Below are positions 17,923-27,588 of a stretch of 64,000 bases of DNA, one piece after another. How positions within the stretch are numbered: the first letter of the stretch is position 1; the number at the start of each line of letters is the position of its first letter. A model generated the notes under the pieces. The model ran no database searches. It saw nothing but the letters and a program-made list of their open reading frames with translations, and was not told the DNA's origin. The position numbers were made by a program, and so were the translations under genes. The stretch comes from Verrucosispora sioxanthis (GTDB taxonomy: Bacteria > Actinomycetota > Actinomycetes > Mycobacteriales > Micromonosporaceae): positions 186,001 to 250,000 of the forward strand of contig NZ_SAIY01000001.1 in the NCBI RefSeq assembly GCF_010560025.1, in the 5' to 3' direction.

Positions 17923-18339
17923 ATGGATCGCGGCAGCAGCAAGCACTCACCGAGGGTCGACGAGCAGATGAGCCAGGAGGTCAGCGGCCTCGTGCAGGGG
18001 CCGGGGACGGGCGGCTCGCGGGTCGACGAGTTCCGCGTCCCGGAGCCCGCGGGAGAGGACCAGCCGGAGCCGACCACGGCGCCGGCCGGCGACCTGCGCA
18101 GCGGCGCTCCCCAGGGCATGACCTCCGAGGATGTCGAGGCCCGCAGCCGGCTGGGACGGTTCATCACGATGAACGCCCTGCCCGGGGACCGGGCCGCACT
18201 GCTCGCCAACGCGCGGGAGAACGAGGCCCCCGACGACGTACTGGCCGCGTTGGAGCGCCTGCCCGAGAGCACCCGGTACCAGACGGTGTCCGAGGTGTGG
18301 GCGGCGCTCGGCCACACCAACGAGACGACGCGCTGGTAG
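17923..18339 (+). CDS. DUF2795 domain protein
   Basis: 138 residues. The N-terminal half is disordered and acidic/proline-rich. The C-terminal ~65 residues (LPGDRAALLANARENEAPDDVLAALERLP...YQTVSEVWAAL) match the small all-helical DUF2795 domain found in many actinobacterial stress-type genes. No enzymatic motif is visible. It lies 48 nt before an SRPBCC gene, probably in one transcript driven by the promoter just upstream. Confidence 0.85.
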   Translation: MDRGSSKHSPRVDEQMSQEVSGLVQGPGTGGSRVDEFRVPEPAGEDQPEPTTAPAGDLRSGAPQGMTSEDVEARSRLGRFITMNALPGDRAALLANARENEAPDDVLAALERLPESTRYQTVSEVWAALGHTNETTRW

Positions 18340-18387
18340 GTGGACCGACCGGTCCGCACGCCTCACCAAGTGCAGGGAAGGATTCTG

Positions 18388-18849
18388 ATGAGTGGTGTAA
18401 CGGAGCATGTCGACGTGGCCGTCCCGGTCCGGACGGCGTACGACCAGTGGACCCAGTTCGAGGAGTTTCCGCAGTTCATGGAGGGTGTGCAGGAGATTCG
18501 CCAGCTCTCCGACACGATGACCCACTGGACGGTCGAGATCGCCGGGGTCAAGCGGGAGTTCGACGCCGAGATCACCGAGCAGCTGCCCGACGAGCGGGTG
18601 GCGTGGCGGTCGACCGGCGGCACCCAGCACTCCGGGGTGGTCACCTTCCACCGGCTGGACGAGAACACCAGCCGGGTCTCCCTCCAGCTGGAGTTCGACC
18701 CGCACGGGGTCATCGAGAAGACCGGCGACAAGCTCGGCGTGGTCGACCGTCGGGCCAAGGGCGACCTGCAGCGCTTCAAGACGTTCATCGAGCGACGCGG
18801 TCAGGAGACCGGAGCGTGGCGCGGGCAGGTCGACCGTCCGCAGCCCTGA
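18388..18849 (+). CDS. SRPBCC family protein (cyclase/dehydrase-like)
   Basis: 153 residues. The N-terminal strand-helix (EHVDVAVPVRTAYDQWTQFEEFPQFMEGV) and later WRSTGGTQHSGVVTF and TRVSLQLEF-type strands are characteristic of the polyketide-cyclase/dehydrase group of the SRPBCC fold, common as small stress-regulated proteins in actinobacteria. ATG 18388 follows GGGAAGG by 7 nt. A strong hairpin terminator follows the stop. Confidence 0.88.
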   Translation: MSGVTEHVDVAVPVRTAYDQWTQFEEFPQFMEGVQEIRQLSDTMTHWTVEIAGVKREFDAEITEQLPDERVAWRSTGGTQHSGVVTFHRLDENTSRVSLQLEFDPHGVIEKTGDKLGVVDRRAKGDLQRFKTFIERRGQETGAWRGQVDRPQP

Positions 18850-18868
18850 TCCCCGCGATGACACCCAC

Positions 18869-18898
18869 GACGGCCGCCGGGCGTACCCGGCGGCCGTC
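18869..18898 (+). terminator. Hairpin terminator after DUF2795-SRPBCC unit
   Basis: Perfect 13-bp arms (GACGGCCGCCGGG and complement) with a CGTA loop, 20 nt after the stop codon. Confidence 0.8.
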
Positions 18899-18956
18899 GC
18901 CGCTTGATCGGGTCCGCTGCCGTACCGAGGCAGGGTCACGCCCGGTCTGCGGTGTC

Positions 18957-18981
18957 GTTTGCGACGACGGGGCGGGGGTAC
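18957..18981 (+). promoter_or_regulatory. Sigma-B-type promoter, possibly leaderless
   Basis: GTTT at 18957-18960, a 15-nt spacer and GGGTAC at 18976-18981. The ATG at 18986 starts only 5 nt beyond the -10, and another ATG lies at 18992, so the transcript is probably leaderless. Confidence 0.7.
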
Positions 18982-18985
18982 CGCG

Positions 18986-19249
18986 ATGGGCATGACCGAC
19001 GACAGGGCGTGGCGCAACGAGGAACGACTTCCCCTTGAGGAGCTGGACCGGGCCGTCGCCCGATCCACCCTCGATGGGCAGGCCGACGACGTGACCGGTA
19101 ACGACGCCGGGGAGGAAGCGGCCTTCGGACACGGCCCCGAGGCGGCCGACCGGGGCGGTGAGGTGCCCGGCACGGGCCGTGAGCCCACCGACCCGGACCG
19201 CGCGTACCGCCCGTCCACCACCGGGCGCACCGGCCCGGACACCCTCTGA
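18986..19249 (+). CDS. Small acidic hypothetical protein
   Basis: 87 residues, hydrophilic, rich in Asp/Glu/Gly/Arg. It has a helical start (WRNEERLPLEELDRAVARST) and a low-complexity tail (GREPTDPDRAYRPSTTGR). No recognised domain, signal or membrane segment. The directly upstream sigma-B-type promoter supports it as a real stress-regulated gene. ATG 18992 is an equally good start if translation is leaderless. Confidence 0.65.
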   Translation: MGMTDDRAWRNEERLPLEELDRAVARSTLDGQADDVTGNDAGEEAAFGHGPEAADRGGEVPGTGREPTDPDRAYRPSTTGRTGPDTL

Positions 19250-19422
19250 CACACCACCTACGGGGTATGTTCCGGGCGCCGGCGGTGGGTCCGGGGCGTA
19301 CCCGCAGGGTCCGGCCCGGCAGCCCGACGGCCTCAGCCGAACGGTCGATGAATTCGGACAGCTCCGGCAGAATCGGCCGTTCGGCTGACGGCAACGGCCG
19401 TGCCGCGCGCAAGACTTTCGGA

Positions 19423-19635
19423 ATGCATCAGGGCTCCGGCTTCCTCTCCACTCGTCAGCGCCGCCTGGCATGGCTCGGCTTCCTCCTCGCCGCCGCGCAG
19501 GCACCCGTCTCGGCCCGGCTGGTCGACGACAGCTCGTGGCTGTTCAGCCTCTGCGTCGCGCTGATGGTGGCAACCGTGATCATCGCCGACGACGCCGCGC
19601 GTCGCCGCCCGGCGGACGCGCCTTCCGCCGAGTAG
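19423..19635 (+). CDS. Small two-helix membrane protein
   Basis: 70 residues. Two hydrophobic stretches (LAWLGFLLAAAQAPVSA and WLFSLCVALMVATVIIA) flank a short acidic loop, with an arginine-rich C-terminus. No family recognised. ATG 19423 is chosen because the upstream in-frame extension is low-complexity; the ribosome site is weak. Context is a run of small stress-type genes. Confidence 0.6.
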   Translation: MHQGSGFLSTRQRRLAWLGFLLAAAQAPVSARLVDDSSWLFSLCVALMVATVIIADDAARRRPADAPSAE

Positions 19636-19790
19636 GCCGTTTGCTGCCGGTCGTGGCGTGGCGTCCGGTTCCCGCCGTCCGCCGCGCCCGACTCGATCCC
19701 CTCGGACATCCGGCGGACACCACCCGGTGCTGCCGGTACCGTCCGAGCGGCCGAGGTCACGGCCCCGCCGGTTGGCTACATTCGTTCCCC

Positions 19791-20165
19791 ATGCGCGTGT
19801 CGTCGAACCGGGTCGTCTCCCCCACCGCCGTCGACCGGGCGCGGTCCAGTCTGGTCACCCTCGCCAACGCCGTGGGGCTCGACGGACTCGCCGCGGCCGC
19901 CGCCCGGCCGGGGTTGCTCGCCGCCGTCGACCAGCACGCCGCCGCGGTGCGCGACAGTCTGCACGGGGACCGGCGGCCGTTGACCGCCGCCGCCCTCGCC
20001 GGCTACGCCGACGGCATGTGCGCCGCCGCCGAGGAGCACGGCTGGCAGCCGGCCGGCGCCCCGATCGACTGGGCGGAGGCGGACTGGGTGACGGTGCGCC
20101 TGCTCGCCGTCTGCGCGCTGACGGCCGCGCTGGACACGCCGGCCGCGCAGCCGCCACCGCTGTGA
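19791..20165 (+). CDS. DUF6401-like hypothetical protein
   Basis: 124 residues, mostly helical. LVTLANAVGLDGLAAAAARP and LLAAVDQHAAAVRDSLHG resemble a small actinobacterial family (DUF6401); this match is from memory and tentative. No catalytic motif is seen. A TACATT box lies 8 nt before ATG 19791, suggesting a near-leaderless transcript. A 14-bp perfect hairpin follows. Confidence 0.68.
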   Translation: MRVSSNRVVSPTAVDRARSSLVTLANAVGLDGLAAAAARPGLLAAVDQHAAAVRDSLHGDRRPLTAAALAGYADGMCAAAEEHGWQPAGAPIDWAEADWVTVRLLAVCALTAALDTPAAQPPPL

Positions 20166-20171
20166 CGTGCG

Positions 20172-20203
20172 GACGGGTGTCCGCCGTACGGCGGACACCC
20201 GTC
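20172..20203. terminator. Hairpin between converging genes
   Basis: Perfect 14-bp arms (GACGGGTGTCCGCC and complement) with loop GTAC, placed between the DUF6401-like gene and the converging channel gene. Confidence 0.8.
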
Positions 20204-20235
20204 TCAACGCGACCGGCAACGCGAGTACCCGACCG

Positions 20236-21096
20236 TCACGGACGGAACTGCTGGGTCTCGTCGCCGCTGTTGCCGGACTGGTAGGTGCCCCGGCCGCCGG
20301 CCATCGAGGACTCCGATCCCCGCGAGGCCGGCTGGGCGGCACCGCTCCGGTCGGCCATCTGCCGCTGCATGTCACCGCGGCCGGCCTCGGCACCCTGCCG
20401 CTGCTCACGGATCGCCCGCGATTCCTCGGCCGCCCGGGTGAGCCAGCCCTCCCAACGGTTCTGCATCGGCCGCACCAGACCGCCACCGACACCGATGATC
20501 AGGATGCCGGCCACCGTGGCGAGCACCGCGATCAGCACGGGCTGGGTCACGGTGGTGGCGATGCCCACCTGGTTGAGCGCCGCGATGACACCCAGGGCGA
20601 GGATGAAGATCGCTGTCACGTCGGCCAGGAAACGGCCGTACGACAGCCCGCCGAGCGCCCCGGTGACGAGGTCCCGCACCGCGTTGGCGATCGCGGCGGC
20701 CACCACCACGATGACGATCGCGACGAACGCCCGGGGCAGCCAGGCCACCACGCCCGCGATCAGATCACTGATCGCGTTCGGCCCCCAGACGCCGAAGGCG
20801 AACTGAAGGGTGAACAGCAGCACCGCGTAGTACGCGAGCCGCGCCAGGATGTCGCTGGCGTCGTACCGCGTCCGCTCCAGCGCACGCTTGATACCGCCCC
20901 GTTCGACCCACCGGTCGAACCCCACCCGTTCCAGTACCGTGTCCACGATTTTGAGCACGGCTCTGGCGATGAGCCATCCGACCACGAGGATCGCGATGAA
21001 CGCGATGGCCCGGGGCACGAACAGCAGCACCGACCTCCACATGTCGGCCGCGGCGTCACCGATGTCGACCTGCCTGACCGCGAGGGTTTCCGGCAT
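20236..21096 (-). CDS. Mechanosensitive ion channel family protein (MscS-like, TM-helix repeats)
   Basis: 286 residues. Several hydrophobic helices of the conserved TM-helix repeat type are visible (VPRAIAFIAILVVGWLIARA, PRAFVAIVIVVVAAAIANAV, FILALGVIAALNQVGI, VLIAVLATVAGILIIGVGGG). Each pairs a proline/arginine entry with a glycine-rich exit. The large soluble MscS vestibule is missing; a glutamine-rich, disordered tail of ~70 residues replaces it. ATG 21096 has GGAGGG 6 nt upstream. A GGGTAA box further upstream is a weak sigma-B-like match. A role in osmotic stress is inferred. Confidence 0.87.
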   Translation of the reverse strand: MPETLAVRQVDIGDAAADMWRSVLLFVPRAIAFIAILVVGWLIARAVLKIVDTVLERVGFDRWVERGGIKRALERTRYDASDILARLAYYAVLLFTLQFAFGVWGPNAISDLIAGVVAWLPRAFVAIVIVVVAAAIANAVRDLVTGALGGLSYGRFLADVTAIFILALGVIAALNQVGIATTVTQPVLIAVLATVAGILIIGVGGGLVRPMQNRWEGWLTRAAEESRAIREQRQGAEAGRGDMQRQMADRSGAAQPASRGSESSMAGGRGTYQSGNSGDETQQFRP

Positions 21097-21241
21097 GATG
21101 TCCCTCCTGTCGCATGGATTGCCCGGCGCGCTTACCCCTTCCCCCGGCCAGCACGCCGCCGCGGTCACCCCCTTTTTCTGGACAGATCGCACCGGAGCGG
21201 CTCTGACCTGCACTGACGTCCCGGTCCGGCGCGCCCAGCCG

Positions 21242-23458
21242 ATGATCGGGAACGTGGGTCGAGCGGGCCGACTAGGCTGCGCTCATGCCAGGAACGGTCG
21301 GGCGAGTACCCACGCCATCAGGCCCTCTGCCGGGCACGGCGGTGCCGGGCACGGCGGTGCCGGGCACGGCGGTGCCGGGCACGGCGGTGCCGGGCACGGC
21401 GGCCGTCGCCGGCCACCCCGCTGGGGTGACACCGCGCTCGGCCCGTACGAGTCGTGGGATCCCGCCGTCCGCGCGACCGTCGAGGTGGTGCTCGCCTCCC
21501 CGGCTCCGATGGCGCTGCACCTCGGCGCGGACCTGCTGCTGCTGTACAACGACGCGTACGCCGACCTGATCGGCGACCGACATCCGGACGCCATCGGTCG
21601 ACCCCCCACCGAGGTCTTCGCCGAGGTCTGGCAGCGCCCCGGTGTCGGTGACGTCGTCGAGCAGACCTACCGCACCGGGGTTCCCGTCCTGGACCGGGAG
21701 ATCCCACTCCCGCTGCACTCCGCCTCCGTCGCGCTCGACCAACCCGTCTACACGCGCGCGTGCTCACCCGTGCGGGACAGCCACGGCCGGGTCGTCGGCG
21801 TGCTGTCCGTGGTGGCCGAGACCAGCCCGGCGACCCGGCAGTTGCAGGGTCTCAGCGATTTCGCCGCGGCGCTGTCCGGCACGCTCACCCTGGACGACGT
21901 GGCCCGCGTCGCGCTGCGTTACGCGATCACCTCGTTCGACGCCGACCGCGTCTCCTTCGCGGTGGACGACGGGGGTGGCGGCACCGGGTGGCGGATGGTC
22001 CGGCGGGTCCGGGGCGAGTTGGTGGACGAGGCGGACGAGCGGCTGCCCCCACTGTGGCGACGCGGCCCCGCCGGCTGGTCGGCACCGGTGGTGGTCAGTG
22101 CCCGCACCGGCCAGGCCAGCTTCATCGACGACGGCCAGCCGCTGCACGAGATCGCGGCCGACCGGCACGACCAGAAGATCCGCGCCCTGGCGGCCGTACC
22201 GCTGCGAGCGTCGGTGGTTCGGGGAGCGCTGACCGTCGGCTACCGGTCGCCGCATCCGTGGTCGGCCGCGGAGCGGGCGCTGCTGGCGGCCTCGGCCGAG
22301 CTGGTCGGCCAGGCCACCGAGCGGGCCCGCCGCTTCGAGACCCAGCACGGCACCGCCCAACTGCTGCAACGGAGCATGCTGCCGGAGAACCTGCCGGTCC
22401 TGCCCCAGCTACGGATCGCCGCGCGCTACGACCCGGGGGTGGACGGCAACGCCGCCGGCGGTGACTTCTACGACGCGTTCGTACTACCCACCGGCGACCT
22501 GGGGGTGGTCCTCGGCGACGTCGCCGGCCACGACGTGCAGGCCGCCGCCCGGATGGGGCAGGTGCGGGCCGCGCTGCGGGCGCTGGCGCTCAACGATCCG
22601 CGCCCGGACCAGGTGCTCGCCGGACTCGATCGGCTGGTGGGCAGCCTGGGTGCCGAGGCCGGCACGTACGAGCTCTTCGTCACCGTGACGTTCGGCGTCA
22701 TCGACGTCGGCCGCAAGGAGCTGACCCTGGCCAGTGCCGGTCACCCCGCGCCACTGGTACGTCGCTGTTCGCCGACGGGTGAGCCGAGGGCCGAGTACGT
22801 CGACGTGCCCTCCGGCGCTCCGCTGGGGGTCGGTTACCGGACGGCGACGCGTACCGTCGCGTTCGTTCCCGGTGACACGCTGCTGCTGTTCAGCGACGGT
22901 GTGGTGGAACGACGCCGGCACGGCCTGTCGGACGGCCTGGCCCGCCTGGCGGAGTCGGTGGCCGGTGCGCCCAGTGGCGACCCGAGGGCGTTGTGCGCGG
23001 TGGCCTCCGCGGCCGTGCCCGGCGCGACCGAGGACGACGTGGCCGTGCTCGCCGTCGAGTACGCGGTGCGGCCGAGCCGTTCGGCGCGGATGGAGGTGCC
23101 CGCCGAGCCGACCGCACCGAGCCGGGTGCGGCACTGGATGACCGCCCAGCTGACCGAGTGGGAGGTCGCGGAGTCGGTGATCGGCGCGGCGGTGCTGTGC
23201 ACCAGCGAGCTGACCACCAACGCGCTGCTGCACGCCGGCACGGCGGCCCGGGTGGAGGTCGACCTCAGCCCCGAGCGGCTGCTCGTCTCGGTGGCCGACT
23301 CGGGCTCCCGGGGCACGGTGACCCGGGCCCGCACGGAGACCCTGAGCAGCCGGGGGCGCGGACTGGGGTTGATCGAGGAACTGAGCGACGCCTGGGGCAC
23401 CGATCCCACCGTCCGCGGCTCGACGGTCTGGTTCGAGATCCTGCTGCCACCCGCCTGA
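21242..23458 (+). CDS. PAS-GAF-SpoIIE (PP2C) phosphatase with C-terminal HATPase domain
   Basis: The conserved part starts at WGDTALGPYESWDPAV (from about 21427). A PAS-like domain has LLLLYNDAYADLIGDRHP. Then come a GAF domain, the SpoIIE phosphatase core (NAAGGDFYDAF with metal-binding Asp, LGDVAGHDVQAA, ASAGHPAPLV, LLLFSDGVVERR) and an HATPase_c anti-sigma-like domain (LTTNALLHAG, VADSGS, GLGLIEEL). Such proteins control partner-switching of stress sigma factors. The start is uncertain. ATG 21242 is the only ATG in the main frame, but ATG 21285 in another frame lies 6 nt after a TAGGCT -10 box and both frames stay open through a 15-bp repeat, so an indel there is possible. Confidence 0.88.
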   Translation: MIGNVGRAGRLGCAHARNGRASTHAIRPSAGHGGAGHGGAGHGGAGHGGAGHGGRRRPPRWGDTALGPYESWDPAVRATVEVVLASPAPMALHLGADLLLLYNDAYADLIGDRHPDAIGRPPTEVFAEVWQRPGVGDVVEQTYRTGVPVLDREIPLPLHSASVALDQPVYTRACSPVRDSHGRVVGVLSVVAETSPATRQLQGLSDFAAALSGTLTLDDVARVALRYAITSFDADRVSFAVDDGGGGTGWRMVRRVRGELVDEADERLPPLWRRGPAGWSAPVVVSARTGQASFIDDGQPLHEIAADRHDQKIRALAAVPLRASVVRGALTVGYRSPHPWSAAERALLAASAELVGQATERARRFETQHGTAQLLQRSMLPENLPVLPQLRIAARYDPGVDGNAAGGDFYDAFVLPTGDLGVVLGDVAGHDVQAAARMGQVRAALRALALNDPRPDQVLAGLDRLVGSLGAEAGTYELFVTVTFGVIDVGRKELTLASAGHPAPLVRRCSPTGEPRAEYVDVPSGAPLGVGYRTATRTVAFVPGDTLLLFSDGVVERRRHGLSDGLARLAESVAGAPSGDPRALCAVASAAVPGATEDDVAVLAVEYAVRPSRSARMEVPAEPTAPSRVRHWMTAQLTEWEVAESVIGAAVLCTSELTTNALLHAGTAARVEVDLSPERLLVSVADSGSRGTVTRARTETLSSRGRGLGLIEELSDAWGTDPTVRGSTVWFEILLPPA
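21273..21278 (+). promoter_or_regulatory. TAGGCT -10 box placed for a leaderless ATG at 21285
   Basis: TAGGCT followed by six bases and then ATG is the arrangement of leaderless actinobacterial genes. It supports translation from 21285 rather than from the main-frame ATG 21242. Confidence 0.5.
21329..21403 (+). repeat. Five tandem copies of a 15-bp repeat
   Basis: The unit GCCGGGCACGGCGGT is repeated five times without change except for the last base. In the main frame it codes for repeated GHGGA, and in the ATG 21285 frame for repeated PGTAV. A unit of 15 preserves frame on copy-number change. Confidence 0.9.
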
Positions 23459-23504
23459 AGCGCCGGACCGTGGGCTGCCGCACACCGTCGGTCCACGACG
23501 GATT

Positions 23505-23520
23505 TTCCGGATTACCGGAA
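23505..23520. promoter_or_regulatory. Inverted repeat TTCCGG-N4-CCGGAA upstream of the antiporter
   Basis: A perfect 6-bp palindrome with an ATTA centre, 65 nt before the antiporter start. It is a possible operator or part of a terminator for the phosphatase gene; there is no direct proof of either. Confidence 0.4.
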
Positions 23521-23584
23521 CGTCGGCCGGGGCACGTTGTGCGCCACCTGTCCGCGTGCCGCGGGCGTGGCGAGAGGCGGTCCG

Positions 23585-24865
23585 GTGGAGACGATCGACG
23601 TTGCGTTCGCGGTGCTCGGTGTGGCGGCCCTGCTCGCCGGCATCCTGCCACGGTTGCTGGAGCGGCGCCCGCTGTCCATGCCGCTGGCGTTCCTCGGCCT
23701 CGGAATGCTGATCTACCTGCTGCCCACCGGTCTGCCCGTGCCGGATCCCCTCACGTACAAGGATCTCGCCACCCATCTCACCGAGCTCTGCGTGATCGTC
23801 GCGCTGATGGGTGCCGGCCTGAAGATCGACCGGCCGTTGAGCTGGGCGCGTTGGTCCTCGACGTGGCGGCTGCTGGCCGTGGCCATGCCGCTGTGCATCG
23901 CCGCCGTCGCCCTGCTCGGCTGGTGGTGGGCGGGTCTGGTGCCGGCCAGCGCGTTGCTGCTCGCCTCGGCACTGGCTCCCACCGATCCGGTGCTCGCCAG
24001 TGACGTCCAGGTCGGCGAGCCCAACGCTGATGAGGATGCCGAGGACGAGGTCCGGTTCGCGCTCACCTCGGAGGCCGGGCTGAACGACGGTCTGGCCTTC
24101 CCCTTCGTCTACGCGGCGATCGCGATCGCGGGCGCCGGTCTCGCCCCCGGCGATTGGCTGGTCCGCTGGATCACGCTCGATGTGCTCTACAAGGTCGGGG
24201 TGGGGTTGATCGGTGGGCTCGTGATCGGCTGGCTGCTCGGGAAACTCTTCTTCCGGGCACCCAGCGAGCTGCGGCTGGCCCGGCACGCGGAGGGGTTCCT
24301 GGCGCTGGCCGCCACCTTCCTGGCGTACGGGCTGGTGGAGGTGGCCGGCGGCTACGGCTTCCTGGCGGTCTTCGTGGCTGCCCGCGCGATCCGGGCGGCC
24401 GAGCGCAACCACAAGTACCACGCGGTGCTGCACGACTTCGCCGAGCAGGTGGAACGGCTGCTCACCGTGCTGATGCTGCTCCTGCTGGGCGGTGCGGTGA
24501 TCAGCGGGCTGCTGGCCGCGTTGACCTGGCCCGCCGCACTTGTCGGTCTGGCCCTGGTGTTCCTGGTCCGACCGCTTGTCGGTTGGCTGGCGCTGCGCGG
24601 CGCACCCGGACGACCCGCGGAGCATCTGGTGATCGCGGCCTTCGGCATCCGGGGCATCGGCTCGTTCTACTACCTGGCGTACGCCACCACCAAGGCGGAC
24701 TTCCCGCAGACCGAGCTGATCTGGGCCACCGTCGCCCTGGTGGTGATCGTCTCGGTGGTGGTGCACGGGGTCGCGGCGACGCCGGTCATGCGGATGCTCG
24801 ACGCGTCGGGCAAGCGCACCGCGACGGCGTCCCCGCCGGAGCCTTCACCCGCCGTCGCCGCCTGA
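23585..24865 (+). CDS. Cation:proton antiporter, NhaP/CPA1 type
   Basis: 426 residues with about 11-12 hydrophobic segments. The conserved transport core shows LASALAPTDPVLASDVQVG and LTSEAGLNDGLAFPFVYAA, containing the Asp pair region typical of CPA1 exchangers, plus FGIRGIGSFYYLAYA near the C-terminus. It likely exchanges Na+ or K+ for H+ across the cytoplasmic membrane. GTG 23585 is preceded by GAGAGG at about 8 nt. The extension upstream lacks hydrophobic character. Confidence 0.92.
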   Translation: METIDVAFAVLGVAALLAGILPRLLERRPLSMPLAFLGLGMLIYLLPTGLPVPDPLTYKDLATHLTELCVIVALMGAGLKIDRPLSWARWSSTWRLLAVAMPLCIAAVALLGWWWAGLVPASALLLASALAPTDPVLASDVQVGEPNADEDAEDEVRFALTSEAGLNDGLAFPFVYAAIAIAGAGLAPGDWLVRWITLDVLYKVGVGLIGGLVIGWLLGKLFFRAPSELRLARHAEGFLALAATFLAYGLVEVAGGYGFLAVFVAARAIRAAERNHKYHAVLHDFAEQVERLLTVLMLLLLGGAVISGLLAALTWPAALVGLALVFLVRPLVGWLALRGAPGRPAEHLVIAAFGIRGIGSFYYLAYATTKADFPQTELIWATVALVVIVSVVVHGVAATPVMRMLDASGKRTATASPPEPSPAVAA

Positions 24866-24891
24866 GCTGCCCGCCGGACGACGCGGGCAGC
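24866..24891. terminator. Hairpin between converging antiporter and oxidoreductase
   Basis: GCTGCCCGC and its exact complement, 9-bp stem with an 8-nt loop, directly after the antiporter stop and just before the end of the converging gene. Confidence 0.7.
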
Positions 24892-24898
24892 CGGAGCG

Positions 24899-25861
24899 TC
24901 AGACCAGTCGGCGGGCCAGGGCGCGGCCGAGGTCGCGGCCGGAGCGCCAGGCGGTCTGCACCCGGGGTCTGCCGAACGCGTCCCCGGCCAGTCCGATGCC
25001 GTCGTCGTCGAGGTGGAAGCCGGTGGCCGGGCCACCGTCGTCGGCCGGTTTGGCGTACGTCCACCGGTGCACGTGCACGAACTCCGCCCGGTCGGGCAGG
25101 GCGAGCAGGTCGCGTACGGCCGCCTCGATCTGCGGCGCGGCCGCGGTGGGCTGGGCCAGGTGTCCGGCGGCGAACCCCTCGGTGGTGTGCGCGACCAGGA
25201 CCGCGGCGCCGTCACCGCGCCGGTCGCCGTCGTCGCAGACCAGGCTGAGCAGTGGATGATCGTTGACGAAGGCACCACCGAAGTCGGTCCACCGCCGGCA
25301 CGGAAAACGCAGCATCGCCGCCAGGGTGGGCGACCACCGCTGCCGTCCCACGGCGTCGGTGGCCGGGACGAGTTCCGGGTCGAGCAGCAGCGCGGCCTGC
25401 GGCCCGGGCATCGCCAGCACCACCGCCGCGCATTCCTCGCCGTCCACCGTCGGTCCCGGGCCGACACTGAGCACCAGCCGGTTCACCACCACGGGCAGGT
25501 CCCGGGCGAGTTGTTCCACGAGCGAGCGCAGCCCACGCGGTGCCGACCACCGCATCGGTCCGGGAGCCGCGCGACGGCCGCCACCGTCGTACGCCGCGAA
25601 GGTGTCGGTCCACTCGCGGGCCAGGCCGGCCGCCTGCCAGCCGCGTACCACCTCGGCGAACTCAGGGTCGCTGACGGTGAAGTAGGCGGCGCCGAGGTCG
25701 GCGGGGCGGCCGTCGAAGCGCCGGCTGGCCATCCGGCCGCCGACCACCCGTCCTCGTTCCCGGATGTGCACCGGTACCCCGGCGTCGCGCAGTTCCCGGG
25801 CGCAGGCCACACCGGCGATGCCGGCACCGATCACCACCACACCCGACGGTTCACCACGCAT
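24899..25861 (-). CDS. FAD-dependent amine oxidase, renalase-like
   Basis: 320 residues. The N-terminal FAD fold is VVVIGAGIAGVACARELRDAG, then VVGGRMASRRFDG and DLGAAYFTVSD. The C-terminal FAD-contact region is LDDDGIGLAGDAFGRPRVQTAWRSG. This is the layout of renalase-like NAD(P)/FAD proteins, which oxidise small amines or dihydropyridine isomers of NAD(P)H. The substrate here is unknown. ATG 25861 starts directly at the fold. Confidence 0.9.
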   Translation of the reverse strand: MRGEPSGVVVIGAGIAGVACARELRDAGVPVHIRERGRVVGGRMASRRFDGRPADLGAAYFTVSDPEFAEVVRGWQAAGLAREWTDTFAAYDGGGRRAAPGPMRWSAPRGLRSLVEQLARDLPVVVNRLVLSVGPGPTVDGEECAAVVLAMPGPQAALLLDPELVPATDAVGRQRWSPTLAAMLRFPCRRWTDFGGAFVNDHPLLSLVCDDGDRRGDGAAVLVAHTTEGFAAGHLAQPTAAAPQIEAAVRDLLALPDRAEFVHVHRWTYAKPADDGGPATGFHLDDDGIGLAGDAFGRPRVQTAWRSGRDLGRALARRLV

Positions 25862-25874
25862 CCCGTGATCGTAG

Positions 25875-27422
<1,548 letters not shown>

Positions 27423-27440
27423 TCGCCCGACCCGTCCCGT

Positions 27441-27477
27441 GGCCCCCGGCACCGCCCGTACGGCGGTGCCGGGGGCC
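27441..27477 (+). terminator. Strong hairpin terminator of the GH6 gene
   Basis: Perfect 16-bp arms (GGCCCCCGGCACCGCC and complement) with a 5-nt loop, 18 nt after the stop. Confidence 0.85.
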
Positions 27478-27536
27478 GACCCTGTGCCGCCCGGGCAGCA
27501 GGTCCCGCGGGCCCGCGAGCCCGACGCCACCGAGGC

Positions 27537-27562
27537 GTTACCGCTGTGCCGACGTGGGGTAG
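27537..27562 (+). promoter_or_regulatory. Sigma-B-type promoter for the general stress gene
   Basis: GTTA at 27537-27540, a 16-nt spacer and GGGTAG at 27557-27562, 26 nt before the ATG. Confidence 0.6.
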
Positions 27563-27588
27563 GCGACTGGTGACGAAGGAGGAGACCC

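Noticed and set aside
18936..19412. Minus-strand frame whose first 45 residues look protein-like
   Set aside because: It soon becomes arginine/proline-rich, overlaps the small acidic gene with its own promoter, and has no ribosome site.
21329..21403. Short tandem repeats as a CRISPR array
   Set aside because: Units are 15 bp and contiguous, without spacers, and lie inside a coding region.
22484..24766. 760-codon minus-strand frame
   Set aside because: Spans the antisense of the SpoIIE phosphatase and the antiporter, both well supported.
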